18,457 nucleotides of DNA from RECO01 sp050485385 (GTDB taxonomy: Bacteria > Pseudomonadota > Alphaproteobacteria > Geminicoccales > Geminicoccaceae). The position numbers were made by a program, and so were the translations under genes. Under the pieces are notes generated by a model. The model saw only the letters and a program-made list of their open reading frames with translations. It made no database searches and was not told where the DNA came from. The stretch covers positions 1-18,457 of the forward strand of contig JBJHBG010000103.1 of NCBI GenBank assembly GCA_050485385.1, read 5' to 3'. Shown in pieces: positions 1 through 7,007 of this stretch (the first letter of the stretch is position 1; each line of letters opens with the position of its first letter).

Positions 1-65
1 CGGGGGCGCCGGTGTTGCGTTCGCATTTTGCTTTTTGCGTCGGGCCTGGGCGACGCCCGGGGGTT

Positions 66-88
66 GCAGGGGGCCAAAAGCCCCCTGC
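66..88 (-). terminator. Candidate terminator hairpin after tenA
   Basis: A perfect 9-bp GC-rich stem (GCAGGGGGC paired with GCCCCCTGC) closes a 5-nt A/T-rich loop, 14 nt beyond the tenA stop codon. No run of U follows on the minus strand, so this is not a textbook intrinsic terminator. It could instead end transcription with Rho or protect the 3' end of the mRNA. A second, weaker GC-rich inverted repeat lies at about 42-61. The remaining bases 1-65 show no gene. Confidence 0.35.
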
Positions 89-102
89 CTCTTGCCTGTT
101 CT

Positions 103-804
103 TCATCCGCTGAAGCCCATCTCCCAAAAGCCGATCTCCAGCCTCGTGGCCTGGCCGAAGGTGGCGACGAGGTCGGGCCAGCGGGGGCTGGTCCAGGGTT
201 CGGGGGCGAGGCGGCGCTGGAGGACGCGGTCGAGCTGGCCAGCGGCGGTGGCGGCACCCTCCTGGTAGGCGTCGCCGGCGTAGGTGCGGACCCATTCGGC
301 GTAGGGGTTGGTGGGGGCGGTGGCCTCGGTAGCGCGGCCGAGGCGGGCGCCGATTTCGGCGTAGCCGATCACGCAGGGGGCGAGGGCGGCGAGGAGGTCG
401 GCGAGGTCGCCGGCGAGGCCGCGTTCGAGGACGAAGCGGGTATAGGCGGCGTTGGCGGCGTGTTCCGGCGCGGTGCGGAGCGTGGCTTCGTCGAGGCCCC
501 AGCCGGCGCAGGTGGCGACGTGGAGTTGCATTTCCTCGTCGACCAGGGCGTGGACCACGGCCGCGGCCGACTTGATGTCGTCGAGGTCGTCGCTCTTGAA
601 GGCGGCGAGCGCCCAGGCGCGGGCGAAGTGGACGAGGAAGCGGTAGTCCTGGACGAGGTAGAAGCGAAAGGCGGTCTCGGGCAGGGAGCCGTCGCCGAGG
701 CCTTGGACGAAGCGGTGGTGGGTGAAGGCGTGCCAGTCGTCGGCGTTGGCCTGGATGAGGCGGGCGAGGGCGGTGCCTTCGGCGACCGTGAAGAGTTCGG
801 TCAT
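103..804 (-). CDS. tenA: TenA family aminopyrimidine aminohydrolase (thiaminase II)
   Basis: TenA hydrolyses aminopyrimidine breakdown products of thiamin to hydroxymethylpyrimidine (HMP) in the cytoplasm, feeding ThiD. The 233-residue product has the usual family length and is all-helical in character. It carries the TenA landmarks: QDYRFL near residues 52-57 (acidic substrate-binding residue), DEEMQLH near 89-95, PCxxGYxEIG with the expected nucleophile C144, and a C-terminal ExGFWEMGF around E223-W227. The Cys places it in the TenA_C type rather than the TenA_E type. The ATG start overlaps the stop of the upstream TRAP gene by 4 nt (ATGA), so translation is probably coupled. It is the last visible gene of the riboswitch-controlled thi operon. 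What follows beyond the left edge is unknown. Confidence 0.93.
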   Translation of the reverse strand: MTELFTVAEGTALARLIQANADDWHAFTHHRFVQGLGDGSLPETAFRFYLVQDYRFLVHFARAWALAAFKSDDLDDIKSAAAVVHALVDEEMQLHVATCAGWGLDEATLRTAPEHAANAAYTRFVLERGLAGDLADLLAALAPCVIGYAEIGARLGRATEATAPTNPYAEWVRTYAGDAYQEGAATAAGQLDRVLQRRLAPEPWTSPRWPDLVATFGQATRLEIGFWEMGFSG

Positions 805-1880
805 GCGACGCCGCCCCGGTCGGCGAGGAAGGCTTCGAGCGAGATGCGCGACCACAGCGACTGCTGGTCGAGGAAGTCGCGGTAGCTCCGGGCGATGCGG
901 CCTTCGATGCCGTCGCGGGCGGCGAAGTCGGCGACCAGCCCCGCTGCCGCCTCGCGGGCGATGTCGACGATGCTCTGGGGGAAGCGCTTCAACTCGACGC
1001 CGAGTTCGCCCGTGAGCTTGGCCAGGGCGGCCGTGTTCATCAGCTCGGCCTCGGCCTGGGCGAAGGCGTTTTCCGCAGCGCAGGCGTGGGCGACGGCGGC
1101 CTGGAGATCGGCCGGCAGGGCGTCGAGGGCCTGGCGGTTGACCAGCGCTTCGCCGGTGCCGTTGGGCTCGTGGATGTCCGGCCAGTAGTAGTAGGGGGCG
1201 GCCTGGTAGAAGCCGAGCGGCAAATCGCTGGCGGGGCCGGCGAACTCGGCGGCGTCGATGGCGCCGGACTGGAGGGCGGGCAGGGTCTCGCCGGGCGGCA
1301 GCGAGACCTGGACGATGCCGAAGGGCTCGTACATCAGCCCGCCGAAGCCGGGCATGCGGAAGCGCAGGCCCCGGAGGTCGTCCGGGCCTTCGATCGGACG
1401 GCGGAACCAGCCGCCGAGCGACATGCCGGTGTTGCCGGCGAGGTAGGGCTTCACGCCGAGGTCGGCGTAGTAGGCGTCCCACAGGTCCTGGCCGCCGCCC
1501 TGGTGGATCCAGGCGTCGTGCTCGTGGGGGACGAGGCCGAAGGGGACGGCGAGGAAGAAGGGTGCTGCCGGCAGGATGCCGGACCAGAAGACGGCGGCGG
1601 TGTGCGCCATCTCGGCGGTGCCGGACCCCACGGCGTCCATCGTCTCGAAGGCGGGGACGAGCGTGCCCGCCGGGAACACCTGGACCTGGAGACGGCCGCC
1701 CGTCAGCGCTTCGATGCGCTCGGCGACGCGGCGGGCGCTGACGCCGGGGCCGGGCAGGTTCTCCGGCCAGGAAGTCACCATGCGCCAGCGGATCGGCGTG
1801 TCAGCGCGGGCGACGAACGGGGCGGCGACGGCGGCGCCGGCGCCGGTGAGAAGGGCCGTGCGGCGGGCGATGCGGGTCAT
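801..1880 (-). CDS. TRAP transporter solute-binding protein (DctP/TakP-like) inside the thiamin operon
   Basis: This is a periplasmic receptor of the TRAP family, which normally hands carboxylates to a DctQM membrane pair. The 359-residue product begins with a Tat-like signal (RR at residues 6-7, hydrophobic stretch, cleavage probably after ARA at 26). It then follows the 2-oxoacid/monocarboxylate receptor pattern: TSWPENLPGPG (36-46), FPAGTLVP, AVPFGLVPHE, AGNTGMSLGGWFRR (148-161), the carboxylate-binding Arg region LRFRMPG (R175) and EALVNRQALDALPADLQ. Two pocket positions look altered relative to what I recall of that family: S154 where Gln is usual, and E212-F213 where Glu-Trp is usual. 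The start is well supported by GGAGG 6 nt upstream. It overlaps thiD and tenA by 4 nt each. No DctQ or DctM gene is in the window. Family assignment is firm; a thiamin-related ligand is inferred from position only. Confidence 0.9.
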   Translation of the reverse strand: MTRIARRTALLTGAGAAVAAPFVARADTPIRWRMVTSWPENLPGPGVSARRVAERIEALTGGRLQVQVFPAGTLVPAFETMDAVGSGTAEMAHTAAVFWSGILPAAPFFLAVPFGLVPHEHDAWIHQGGGQDLWDAYYADLGVKPYLAGNTGMSLGGWFRRPIEGPDDLRGLRFRMPGFGGLMYEPFGIVQVSLPPGETLPALQSGAIDAAEFAGPASDLPLGFYQAAPYYYWPDIHEPNGTGEALVNRQALDALPADLQAAVAHACAAENAFAQAEAELMNTAALAKLTGELGVELKRFPQSIVDIAREAAAGLVADFAARDGIEGRIARSYRDFLDQQSLWSRISLEAFLADRGGVA

Positions 1881-2686
1881 CGTTCCCTCCAAAGCTCGTG
1901 GAAGTGGTGGACGGGGCCGTGCCCGTGGCCGACCTGGAGCCGGTCGGCGGCGGCGATGGCGCCCTGGATGTAGCGCTTCGCTTCGAACACGGCTTGGCTC
2001 AGCGGTACCCGGTGCGCGAGGCGGGCGGCGATGGCGGCCGACAGGGTGCAGCCGGTGCCGTGCGTGTTGCGGGTTGGGGTGCGCGGCGCCTCGAGCCAGT
2101 GGTGCTCGCTGCCGTCGAGCAAGAGGTCCGGGCTTTCCTCGCCGCCGAGATGACCGCCCTTCAAGAGCACGTGGCTGGGGCCGAGGCTCTGCAACCGGGC
2201 CGCGAGGTTGGCCATCTGGCGACGTTCGGTGGGTGTGGCGATGCCCACGAGGTCGGCGGCTTCTGGCAGGTTGGGGGTGATCAGCGAGGCGAGCGGCAGC
2301 AGGCGGTCGCGCAGGGCCGTAACGGCGTCGGCTTCGAGCAGGCGGTCGCCGCCCTTGGCGACCATGACGGGGTCGAGCACGACCCAGCGCGGCTTCCAGC
2401 GTTCGAGGCCGGCGGCTACCGCCTCGATGGTCGTGGCCGTGCCGAGCATGCCGATCTTCACCGCATCGACCGCGATGTCGTCGAACACGGCGTCGAGCTG
2501 GGCGGTGACGAAGCCGGGATCGACGCCGAAGATGCCGGAAACGCCCCGCGTGTTCTGCGCGGTGAGCGCGGTGATGACGGAGCAACCGTAGGCACCCAGC
2601 GCCGAGAAGGTCTTGAGGTCGGCCTGGATGCCGGCGCCGCCGCCGCTGTCGGAGCCGGCGATGGTGAGGGCGATGGGGGTGGTCAT
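1877..2686 (-). CDS. thiD: Hydroxymethylpyrimidine/phosphomethylpyrimidine kinase
   Basis: ThiD phosphorylates HMP to HMP-P and then to HMP-PP, the pyrimidine donor for ThiE. The 269-residue product matches the usual length (about 266). It shows the ribokinase-fold marks: GSDSGGGAGIQADLKTF at 11-27, VLDPVMVAKGGDRLL at 104-117, ITPNLPEAADL at 136-146, and the anion-hole/catalytic HGTGCTLSAA with C213 near 209-218. The DPVM motif ends in KGG where most ThiDs have KSG, a mild variation. The ATG overlaps the thiE stop by 4 nt, and its own stop overlaps the start of the TRAP receptor gene in the same way. It is a stand-alone ThiD, not a ThiD-ThiE fusion. Confidence 0.96.
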   Translation of the reverse strand: MTTPIALTIAGSDSGGGAGIQADLKTFSALGAYGCSVITALTAQNTRGVSGIFGVDPGFVTAQLDAVFDDIAVDAVKIGMLGTATTIEAVAAGLERWKPRWVVLDPVMVAKGGDRLLEADAVTALRDRLLPLASLITPNLPEAADLVGIATPTERRQMANLAARLQSLGPSHVLLKGGHLGGEESPDLLLDGSEHHWLEAPRTPTRNTHGTGCTLSAAIAARLAHRVPLSQAVFEAKRYIQGAIAAADRLQVGHGHGPVHHFHELWRER

Positions 2687-3339
2687 CGGGCGTTGCGCTC
2701 CGAAAGTGCGGTGTCGACGGCGGCGCGCAGGCTCCGCGCGGCGGCCTCGGCGTCGGCGTGGCGGAACAGGGCGCCGACCACGGCGATGCCGTCGACGCCC
2801 GCACCGATGACGGCCGGCACCTGGTCGCGGTCGATGCCGGCGATGGCGCAGAGCGGCACGTCGCCCAGCCGCTCGCGGGTGGCGGCCACCAGCTTGGCGA
2901 GGCCGAGGGGGCCGAGCGGCGGGTCCTTCGGGTCCTTCGTGGTCGTGGCGAAGACCGGGCCGAGCCCGGCGTAGTCGACGCGCGCCCGCACCTCGGCCTC
3001 GTGGGCGTGGTGGACGGTGATGCCGACGATGCGCTGGTCGCCGAGGATCGCCCGCGCGTCCTCCGGGGCGAGGTCGAGGGCGCCCAGATGCACGCCGTCC
3101 GCCGCGGCCGCGAGCGCCACGTCGACCCGGTCGTTGACGATCAGTCGCACGTCGGCGGGCAGCGCTGCCTTGAGCGCGCGGGCCAGGGCGACGCGGGCGC
3201 GGGTGTCCGCCTGCTTGTCGCGGAGCTGAACCAGGGTGGCGCCGCCTCGCACGGCGGCCTGGACGGCGTCGACCAGCCGCTCCGGCTCGAGCAGGCCGGT
3301 GTCGGCGACGGCGTAGAGGCGGAGATCGATCCTGCTCAT
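2683..3339 (-). CDS. thiE: Thiamin-phosphate synthase
   Basis: ThiE couples HMP-PP with thiazole phosphate to give thiamin monophosphate. The 218-residue product is a single-domain TIM barrel of normal length. Visible motifs are the pyrophosphate-binding QLRDK at 38-42, IVNDRVDVALAAAADGVHLG at 67-86, YAGLGPVFATTTKDP at 123-137 (phosphate/thiazole binding) and AIAGIDRDQVPAVIGAGVDG at 165-184. The usual VHLGQ reads VHLGA and the usual AIGGI reads AIAGI, both tolerable changes. The ATG overlaps the thiM stop by 4 nt, and the stop overlaps the thiD start. It acts in the cytoplasm between ThiM/ThiD and a thiamin-phosphate kinase that is not in this window. Confidence 0.95.
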   Translation of the reverse strand: MSRIDLRLYAVADTGLLEPERLVDAVQAAVRGGATLVQLRDKQADTRARVALARALKAALPADVRLIVNDRVDVALAAAADGVHLGALDLAPEDARAILGDQRIVGITVHHAHEAEVRARVDYAGLGPVFATTTKDPKDPPLGPLGLAKLVAATRERLGDVPLCAIAGIDRDQVPAVIGAGVDGIAVVGALFRHADAEAAARSLRAAVDTALSERNAR

Positions 3340-4082
3340 GCGATGCGGGCCCGTGCGGCGAGTTGGGCGTGGTCGAGGGCGGACAGCGTGTCGAGATAGG
3401 CCGGCTGGAAGGTGCCGGGACCGTGGCACACCGAGGCGGCGATCTCGCCGGCGACGGCGGTGGCGAGGAGGGCCGCGCCCGTGGCCACGAAGGCATCGGC
3501 CTCGACCGCGAGAAAGGCGGCGATCAGGGCCGTGGACGCGCACCCGGTCGCGGTGACGCGGGTCATCAGCGGATGGCCGTTCAGCACCTCGACCCAGCGC
3601 TTGCCGTGGACGATACGGTCGCGCTCGCCGGTGGTGGCGACGACCCGGTCCGGCCCCTCGGCACCGAGCGCCGGCATCTCGGCCTGGTTGCCGCGAACGA
3701 CGGCGGGGCCGAGGGCCACGAGCTGGCGGGCGAAGGCGAGGCGTTCGGGCGAGCGCTCGACCTTGACCGGGTCGAGCACCCACGGCACGGCGCGGCGGGC
3801 GAGGATGGGCAGGGCGCGGGCGGCGGCCTCGCGCCGCCGGTCGTCCAGCATGCCGAGGTTGACCAGCAGCCCGTGCGTGCGCTGGGCGAACGCCTCGATC
3901 TCGCCGGGCGCCTGCGACAGGCTGGGCTCGGCACCGGCCGCGAGCAGCAGGTTCGCCGTGTAGACCTCGGCGACGGGGCTGGTCAGGGCGTGGATGTGGG
4001 GGCGCCGCGTGCGCACGGCGTCGAGGCAGCGGGCGGCGGCCTCGGCCCAGAACGGTGCGTGATGATGCGGATGGTCGCCCAA
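3336..4082 (-). CDS. thiM: Hydroxyethylthiazole kinase
   Basis: ThiM phosphorylates salvaged 4-methyl-5-hydroxyethylthiazole for use by ThiE. The 248-residue product keeps the family order: TSPVAEVYTAN...GAEPS (34-54), VNLGML (74-79), WVLDPVKVERSPER (101-114), GNQAEM (131-136), TTGERD (150-155), NGHPLM (168-173), TATGC with the conserved C181, and a C-terminal GPGTFQPAYLDTL. Several core motifs diverge from enteric and Bacillus ThiM: DPVKVERSP instead of DPVxVGAT, TATGC instead of TGTGC, and TS instead of TN. I take this as an alphaproteobacterial variant. The start appears to be TTG: no ATG or GTG lies upstream in frame, and a run of seven G sits 3 nt before it. It is the first gene after the TPP riboswitch. 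Confidence 0.92.
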   Translation of the reverse strand: MGDHPHHHAPFWAEAAARCLDAVRTRRPHIHALTSPVAEVYTANLLLAAGAEPSLSQAPGEIEAFAQRTHGLLVNLGMLDDRRREAAARALPILARRAVPWVLDPVKVERSPERLAFARQLVALGPAVVRGNQAEMPALGAEGPDRVVATTGERDRIVHGKRWVEVLNGHPLMTRVTATGCASTALIAAFLAVEADAFVATGAALLATAVAGEIAASVCHGPGTFQPAYLDTLSALDHAQLAARARIA

Positions 4083-4084
4083 TG

Positions 4085-4105
4085 CCCCCCCAGAGCCGGC
4101 GGGGG
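4085..4105 (-). promoter_or_regulatory. Hairpin hiding the thiM ribosome site (riboswitch expression platform)
   Basis: On the minus strand five C (4105-4101) can pair with the run of seven G (4091-4085) that lies 3 nt before the TTG start of thiM, enclosing a 9-nt loop. The G run is the only candidate ribosome-binding site. The pairing would therefore block translation when TPP is bound. No U-tract is present, which argues against a terminator-type platform. A competing C-rich stretch near 4123-4130 could free the site in the unbound state. This is inferred by eye, without folding software. Confidence 0.45.
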
Positions 4106-4135
4106 AGAGAGATCGGGGCCTTTGGGGGCACGCAT

Positions 4136-4219
4136 CCCAATCCCTACGCCGGCATGATCCGGTTCAGGTTCGACGGGTTCCCGCAACCGCGGATCTCAGC
4201 CCGGAGGCACCCCGTTGAG
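4136..4219 (-). promoter_or_regulatory. TPP riboswitch (THI element)
   Basis: Read on the minus strand, the segment holds the conserved TPP aptamer blocks in the right order: CGGGGTGCC, GGCTGAGA (CTGAGA at 4199-4194), GAACCTGAACCGGATCATGC and GCCGGCGTAGGGA. Closing helix P1 pairs CTCAA (4219-4215) with TTGGG (4140-4136). A short optional P3 extension lies between CTGAGA and CCTGAA. The one departure from the commonest consensus is CTGAAC for CTGATC, a change I recall in other natural TPP riboswitches. It sits about 54 nt before thiM and senses thiamin pyrophosphate, so the whole thiM-E-D-TRAP-tenA operon should be repressed by TPP. Confidence 0.96.
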
Positions 4220-4227
4220 ATGCCCCA

Positions 4228-4255
4228 AGGGTAACGGCTCGGCGACGATGCGCAA
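4228..4255 (-). promoter_or_regulatory. Possible promoter of the thi operon
   Basis: On the minus strand TTGCGC (4255-4250) and TACCCT (4233-4228) are separated by 16 nt. They lie so that transcription would begin about 4220, just before the riboswitch P1 helix. The -35 is a fair match and the -10 is poor, so the call rests mainly on position. The rest of the 59-bp gap 4220-4278 shows no gene and no obvious terminator for the carbonic anhydrase gene upstream. Confidence 0.35.
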
Positions 4256-4278
4256 GGGGGTGGCCGTGCGGCGCAGCG

Positions 4279-4920
4279 TCAGGCGACGACCGGGCGGAAG
4301 CTGCGCGCCTTGCGGTCGAGCCAGTGCAGGGTGGCGTCGCCGATGGCGAACCAGGCGCCGTGCAGCTCGAGCCTGCCCGCTGCCACCGCGTCCGCCACGA
4401 AGGGATAGGTCATCAGCCGGTCGAGCGAGATCATGACGGACCGCTGGCCGACGGCGTCGGCCAACGCGGCGCCGGTGAGATCGGGCTGCTCGTTGCGCAC
4501 GGCGTCCAGGGCGGCGCGGGCGAGCACGGTCCAGCTATCGACGAACTCCGTCGTCGACGTCGACTCGTTCGCGGCGGCGATGCAGGCGTGGATGCCGCCG
4601 CAGCCGGAATGCCCCTTCACCACCACGTGCTCGACCTCGAGCCTGGTCACGGCGAACTCGAGTGCGGCCGAGGTGCAGGCGCAGCCACCCTCCTCGCAAT
4701 AGATCGGCACCAGATTGGCGATGTTGCGGACGATCAGGATCTCGCCCGGCTCGGCGTCGAACAACATGGTCGGGTTGCAGCGGCTGTCGACGCAGCCGAT
4801 CACCGCGATCTTGGGGGCCTGCGTCTCGCGCAGTCGCGCGAAACGGTCGCGGCTGCCGGGCAGGCGGCCGTCGATGAAGCGCCGATAGCCGGCCTCCAGC
4901 ATGGGTGGCGGTCGTCCCAT
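4279..4920 (-). CDS. Beta-class carbonic anhydrase
   Basis: This zinc enzyme interconverts CO2 and bicarbonate. The 213-residue product has the class signatures: CVDSR with zinc ligand C43 and the D45-R47 dyad, then KGHSGCGG with zinc ligands H104 and C107. Length and motif spacing are ordinary. I chose ATG at 4920; a GGAG sits 10 nt upstream. A TTG six codons earlier and an ATG at 4902 are alternatives. There is no signal peptide, so it is cytoplasmic. It lies 50 bp downstream of the SulP transporter gene on the same strand. SulP proteins are known to be linked or even fused to carbonic anhydrases, which suggests a joint role in bicarbonate uptake or CO2 trapping. Confidence 0.94.
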   Translation of the reverse strand: MGRPPPMLEAGYRRFIDGRLPGSRDRFARLRETQAPKIAVIGCVDSRCNPTMLFDAEPGEILIVRNIANLVPIYCEEGGCACTSAALEFAVTRLEVEHVVVKGHSGCGGIHACIAAANESTSTTEFVDSWTVLARAALDAVRNEQPDLTGAALADAVGQRSVMISLDRLMTYPFVADAVAAGRLELHGAWFAIGDATLHWLDRKARSFRPVVA

Positions 4921-4970
4921 CGTCGTCCGTCTCCGCAAAGCGCGTTACCATGGCTGGCCATCGGGCGAGG

Positions 4971-6731
4971 TCAATCCCGCCGAAGGGCGGCCAGTTGCCG
5001 GCGGGCGCGCGCCACGGCGTCCTCCAGGGTGCGGGTGTAGGTGACCAGCGGCGGACGGGCGCCGTGGATCAGGAGCACGCGCCGGACCGCCGGCGAGGCG
5101 CCGGAGAGGAAGAGGGCGATGCGCTGGCGCTGCGCCTTGTGGGCCAGGGCCTCGATGGTGTTGGCCGCGGTCGAATCGAGGAACGGGACCTGGGCGAAGT
5201 CGACCACCATGGCCTTGTGACGGCTACCGATGCGGTCGAGGGCCGTGTCCACGGCCGACGCGACGCCGAAGAAGAAGACGCCGACGATGCGGTAGACGAG
5301 GACGTCGGGGTCGGTCGCCGCGCGCGCGTCGTAGGGCACGCGCTCGGCGGGACCGCCGTCGGCGCGGTCCTCCTGGACCAGGGGGCTGTGCGTCTCGACC
5401 GCCGTCGTCTGGGCCATGCGGTGGATGAACAGCATGGCGCCGAGGGCGAAGCCGACGACGATGGCTTCGGTCAGGTCGCGGAACACCGTGAGGAGAAAGG
5501 TCGCCATGAGGACGGTCGCATCGCCCCATGACGAGCGCAGCAGCGCGGCGAAGGCGGTCTTCTCGACCATGTTCCAGGCGACCACCGCGAGCACGCCGGC
5601 GAGCGCCGCGAGCGGGACGTAGCTGGCGAGCGGCGCGGCGACGAGCACGAAGGCCAAGAGGAACGCCGCGTGCAGCATGCCGGCGACCGGGCCGACGGCG
5701 CCGGCACGAACGTTGGTGGCGGTGCGGGCGATGGTGCCGGTGACGCAGAAGCCGCCGAACAGCGCCGAGCCCATGTTGGCGATGCCCTGCGCCACCAACT
5801 CGCAGTTCGAGCGGTGGCGGCGGCCGGTCATGCCGTCGGCGACGACGGCCGACAGGAGCGATTCGATGGCGCCGAGCAGCGTGAAGGCGAGCGCGTTGGG
5901 CAGCACCGCGACGACGTGCTCCAGGTCGAACGCGGGCAGGGCCGGCGACGGTAGCGTGTTCGGGATGCCGCCGAACCGGCTGCCGATGGTTTCGACCGGG
6001 AGGCCGAGCAGGAAGGTGGCGAGTGCCGCCGCCGCCACCGCGATCAGCATGCCGGGCACGGCGGGGCGCCAGGCCTTGAGCGTGGTGATGGCGAAGACGG
6101 TGGCGAGCGCCAGGGCCAGGGCCGCCGGCGTGAAGGTGGGCAGCGCCTCCAGCAGCACCGGCAGTTTCTCGGCGAACGGGCCGGGCTCGGGGACGGCCAG
6201 CTCCAGGCCGAGCAACTCCTTCAATTGGCTCGCGAAGATGATGACGGCGATGCCGGCGGTGAAGCCGACGGTCACCGGATAGGGCACGAACTTGACGTAG
6301 GTGCCGGCGCGGGCGAAGCCCAAGCCGAGCAGCATCAGCCCGGAGAGAAAGGTGGCGAGGATCAGCCCGTCGAGGCCGTGCTGCATCACCGTGCCCAGCA
6401 CCAGCACGATGAAGGCGCCGGCGGGGCCGCCGACCTGAAAGCGGCTGCCGCCCAGGAGCGACACGAGGAAGCCGCCGACGATGGCGGTGTAGAGCCCCCG
6501 CTCGGGCGACAGGCCCGACGCGATGGCGATGGCCATGGAAAGCGGCAGCGCGACGATCGCGACGGTGAGGCCAGCCGTCGCGTCGGCCCGAAGCTGGGCG
6601 AGGCCGTAGCCCTCGCGGAGCACGGTCACCAGCTTCGGCGTGAACAGCTCGGCGAAGGCAGGGCCCGGCCGATCCGGTGCCGCGCGGCGGCCGCTGGCCA
6701 ACGGTGGCGCGCTCCTCTCGTCGTTGCCCAA
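4971..6731 (-). CDS. SulP family anion transporter with STAS domain (possible bicarbonate transporter)
   Basis: This 586-residue inner-membrane transporter belongs to the SulP/SLC26 family. The N-terminal part has the family pattern FTPKL...LREGYG, ADATAGLTVAIVALPLSMA and GGSRFQVGGPAGAF, followed by about a dozen hydrophobic segments and GGFCVTGTIARTATNVRAG. A cytoplasmic STAS domain fills residues 477-586, with the DST triplet at 519-521. SulP members carry sulfate, bicarbonate, dicarboxylates or other anions, and sequence alone does not decide. The adjacent carbonic anhydrase gene favours bicarbonate, but this is inference. The start is probably TTG, 6 nt after the minE stop, preceded by GAGG. 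No other start fits before the conserved FTPKL block. Co-transcription with minCDE is likely. Confidence 0.92.
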   Translation of the reverse strand: MGNDERSAPPLASGRRAAPDRPGPAFAELFTPKLVTVLREGYGLAQLRADATAGLTVAIVALPLSMAIAIASGLSPERGLYTAIVGGFLVSLLGGSRFQVGGPAGAFIVLVLGTVMQHGLDGLILATFLSGLMLLGLGFARAGTYVKFVPYPVTVGFTAGIAVIIFASQLKELLGLELAVPEPGPFAEKLPVLLEALPTFTPAALALALATVFAITTLKAWRPAVPGMLIAVAAAALATFLLGLPVETIGSRFGGIPNTLPSPALPAFDLEHVVAVLPNALAFTLLGAIESLLSAVVADGMTGRRHRSNCELVAQGIANMGSALFGGFCVTGTIARTATNVRAGAVGPVAGMLHAAFLLAFVLVAAPLASYVPLAALAGVLAVVAWNMVEKTAFAALLRSSWGDATVLMATFLLTVFRDLTEAIVVGFALGAMLFIHRMAQTTAVETHSPLVQEDRADGGPAERVPYDARAATDPDVLVYRIVGVFFFGVASAVDTALDRIGSRHKAMVVDFAQVPFLDSTAANTIEALAHKAQRQRIALFLSGASPAVRRVLLIHGARPPLVTYTRTLEDAVARARRQLAALRRD

Positions 6732-6737
6732 GGCGCC

Positions 6738-7007
6738 TCAGTTGGAGGGGCCGAAGCGCCCCGGCAGCTCGATGTTGACCTCGAGCATCGACAGGTTGTC
6801 CTTGCGGTCGACCTCCACCTGGACCTTGTCGTCGTCGATGTCGACGTAGCGGCGGACCACCTCGATCAGGTCCTTTTGCAGCATCGGCAGGAAGTCCGGG
6901 CCTTCGCCGGTGGCGGCCCGATCGCGCACGACGATCAGCTTGAGGCGGTCCTTGGCCGCGTCCGCCGTCCGCGGACGGCTGCCGAGGAAGTAGTCGAGGA
7001 GTCTCAT
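6738..7007 (-). CDS. minE: Cell division topological specificity factor MinE
   Basis: MinE stimulates the MinD ATPase and drives it off the membrane, restricting MinC-MinD inhibition to the cell poles. The 89-residue product has the normal length. Its N-terminal MRLLDYFLG is the membrane-binding segment, RLKLIVVRDRA near 21-31 is the MinD-contact helix/strand, and the C-terminal half is the dimerisation domain with LEVNIELP. The ATG overlaps the minD stop by 4 nt and is preceded by a strong GAGGAGG. It is the third gene of a minC-minD-minE operon, and sulP follows after only 6 nt. Confidence 0.97.
   Translation of the reverse strand: MRLLDYFLGSRPRTADAAKDRLKLIVVRDRAATGEGPDFLPMLQKDLIEVVRRYVDIDDDKVQVEVDRKDNLSMLEVNIELPGRFGPSN

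Noticed and set aside
4950..4961. Short inverted repeat ATGGC-TG-GCCAT between sulP and carbonic anhydrase
   Set aside because: Only 5 bp with a 2-nt loop, which is too small to be a stable terminator and is expected by chance.
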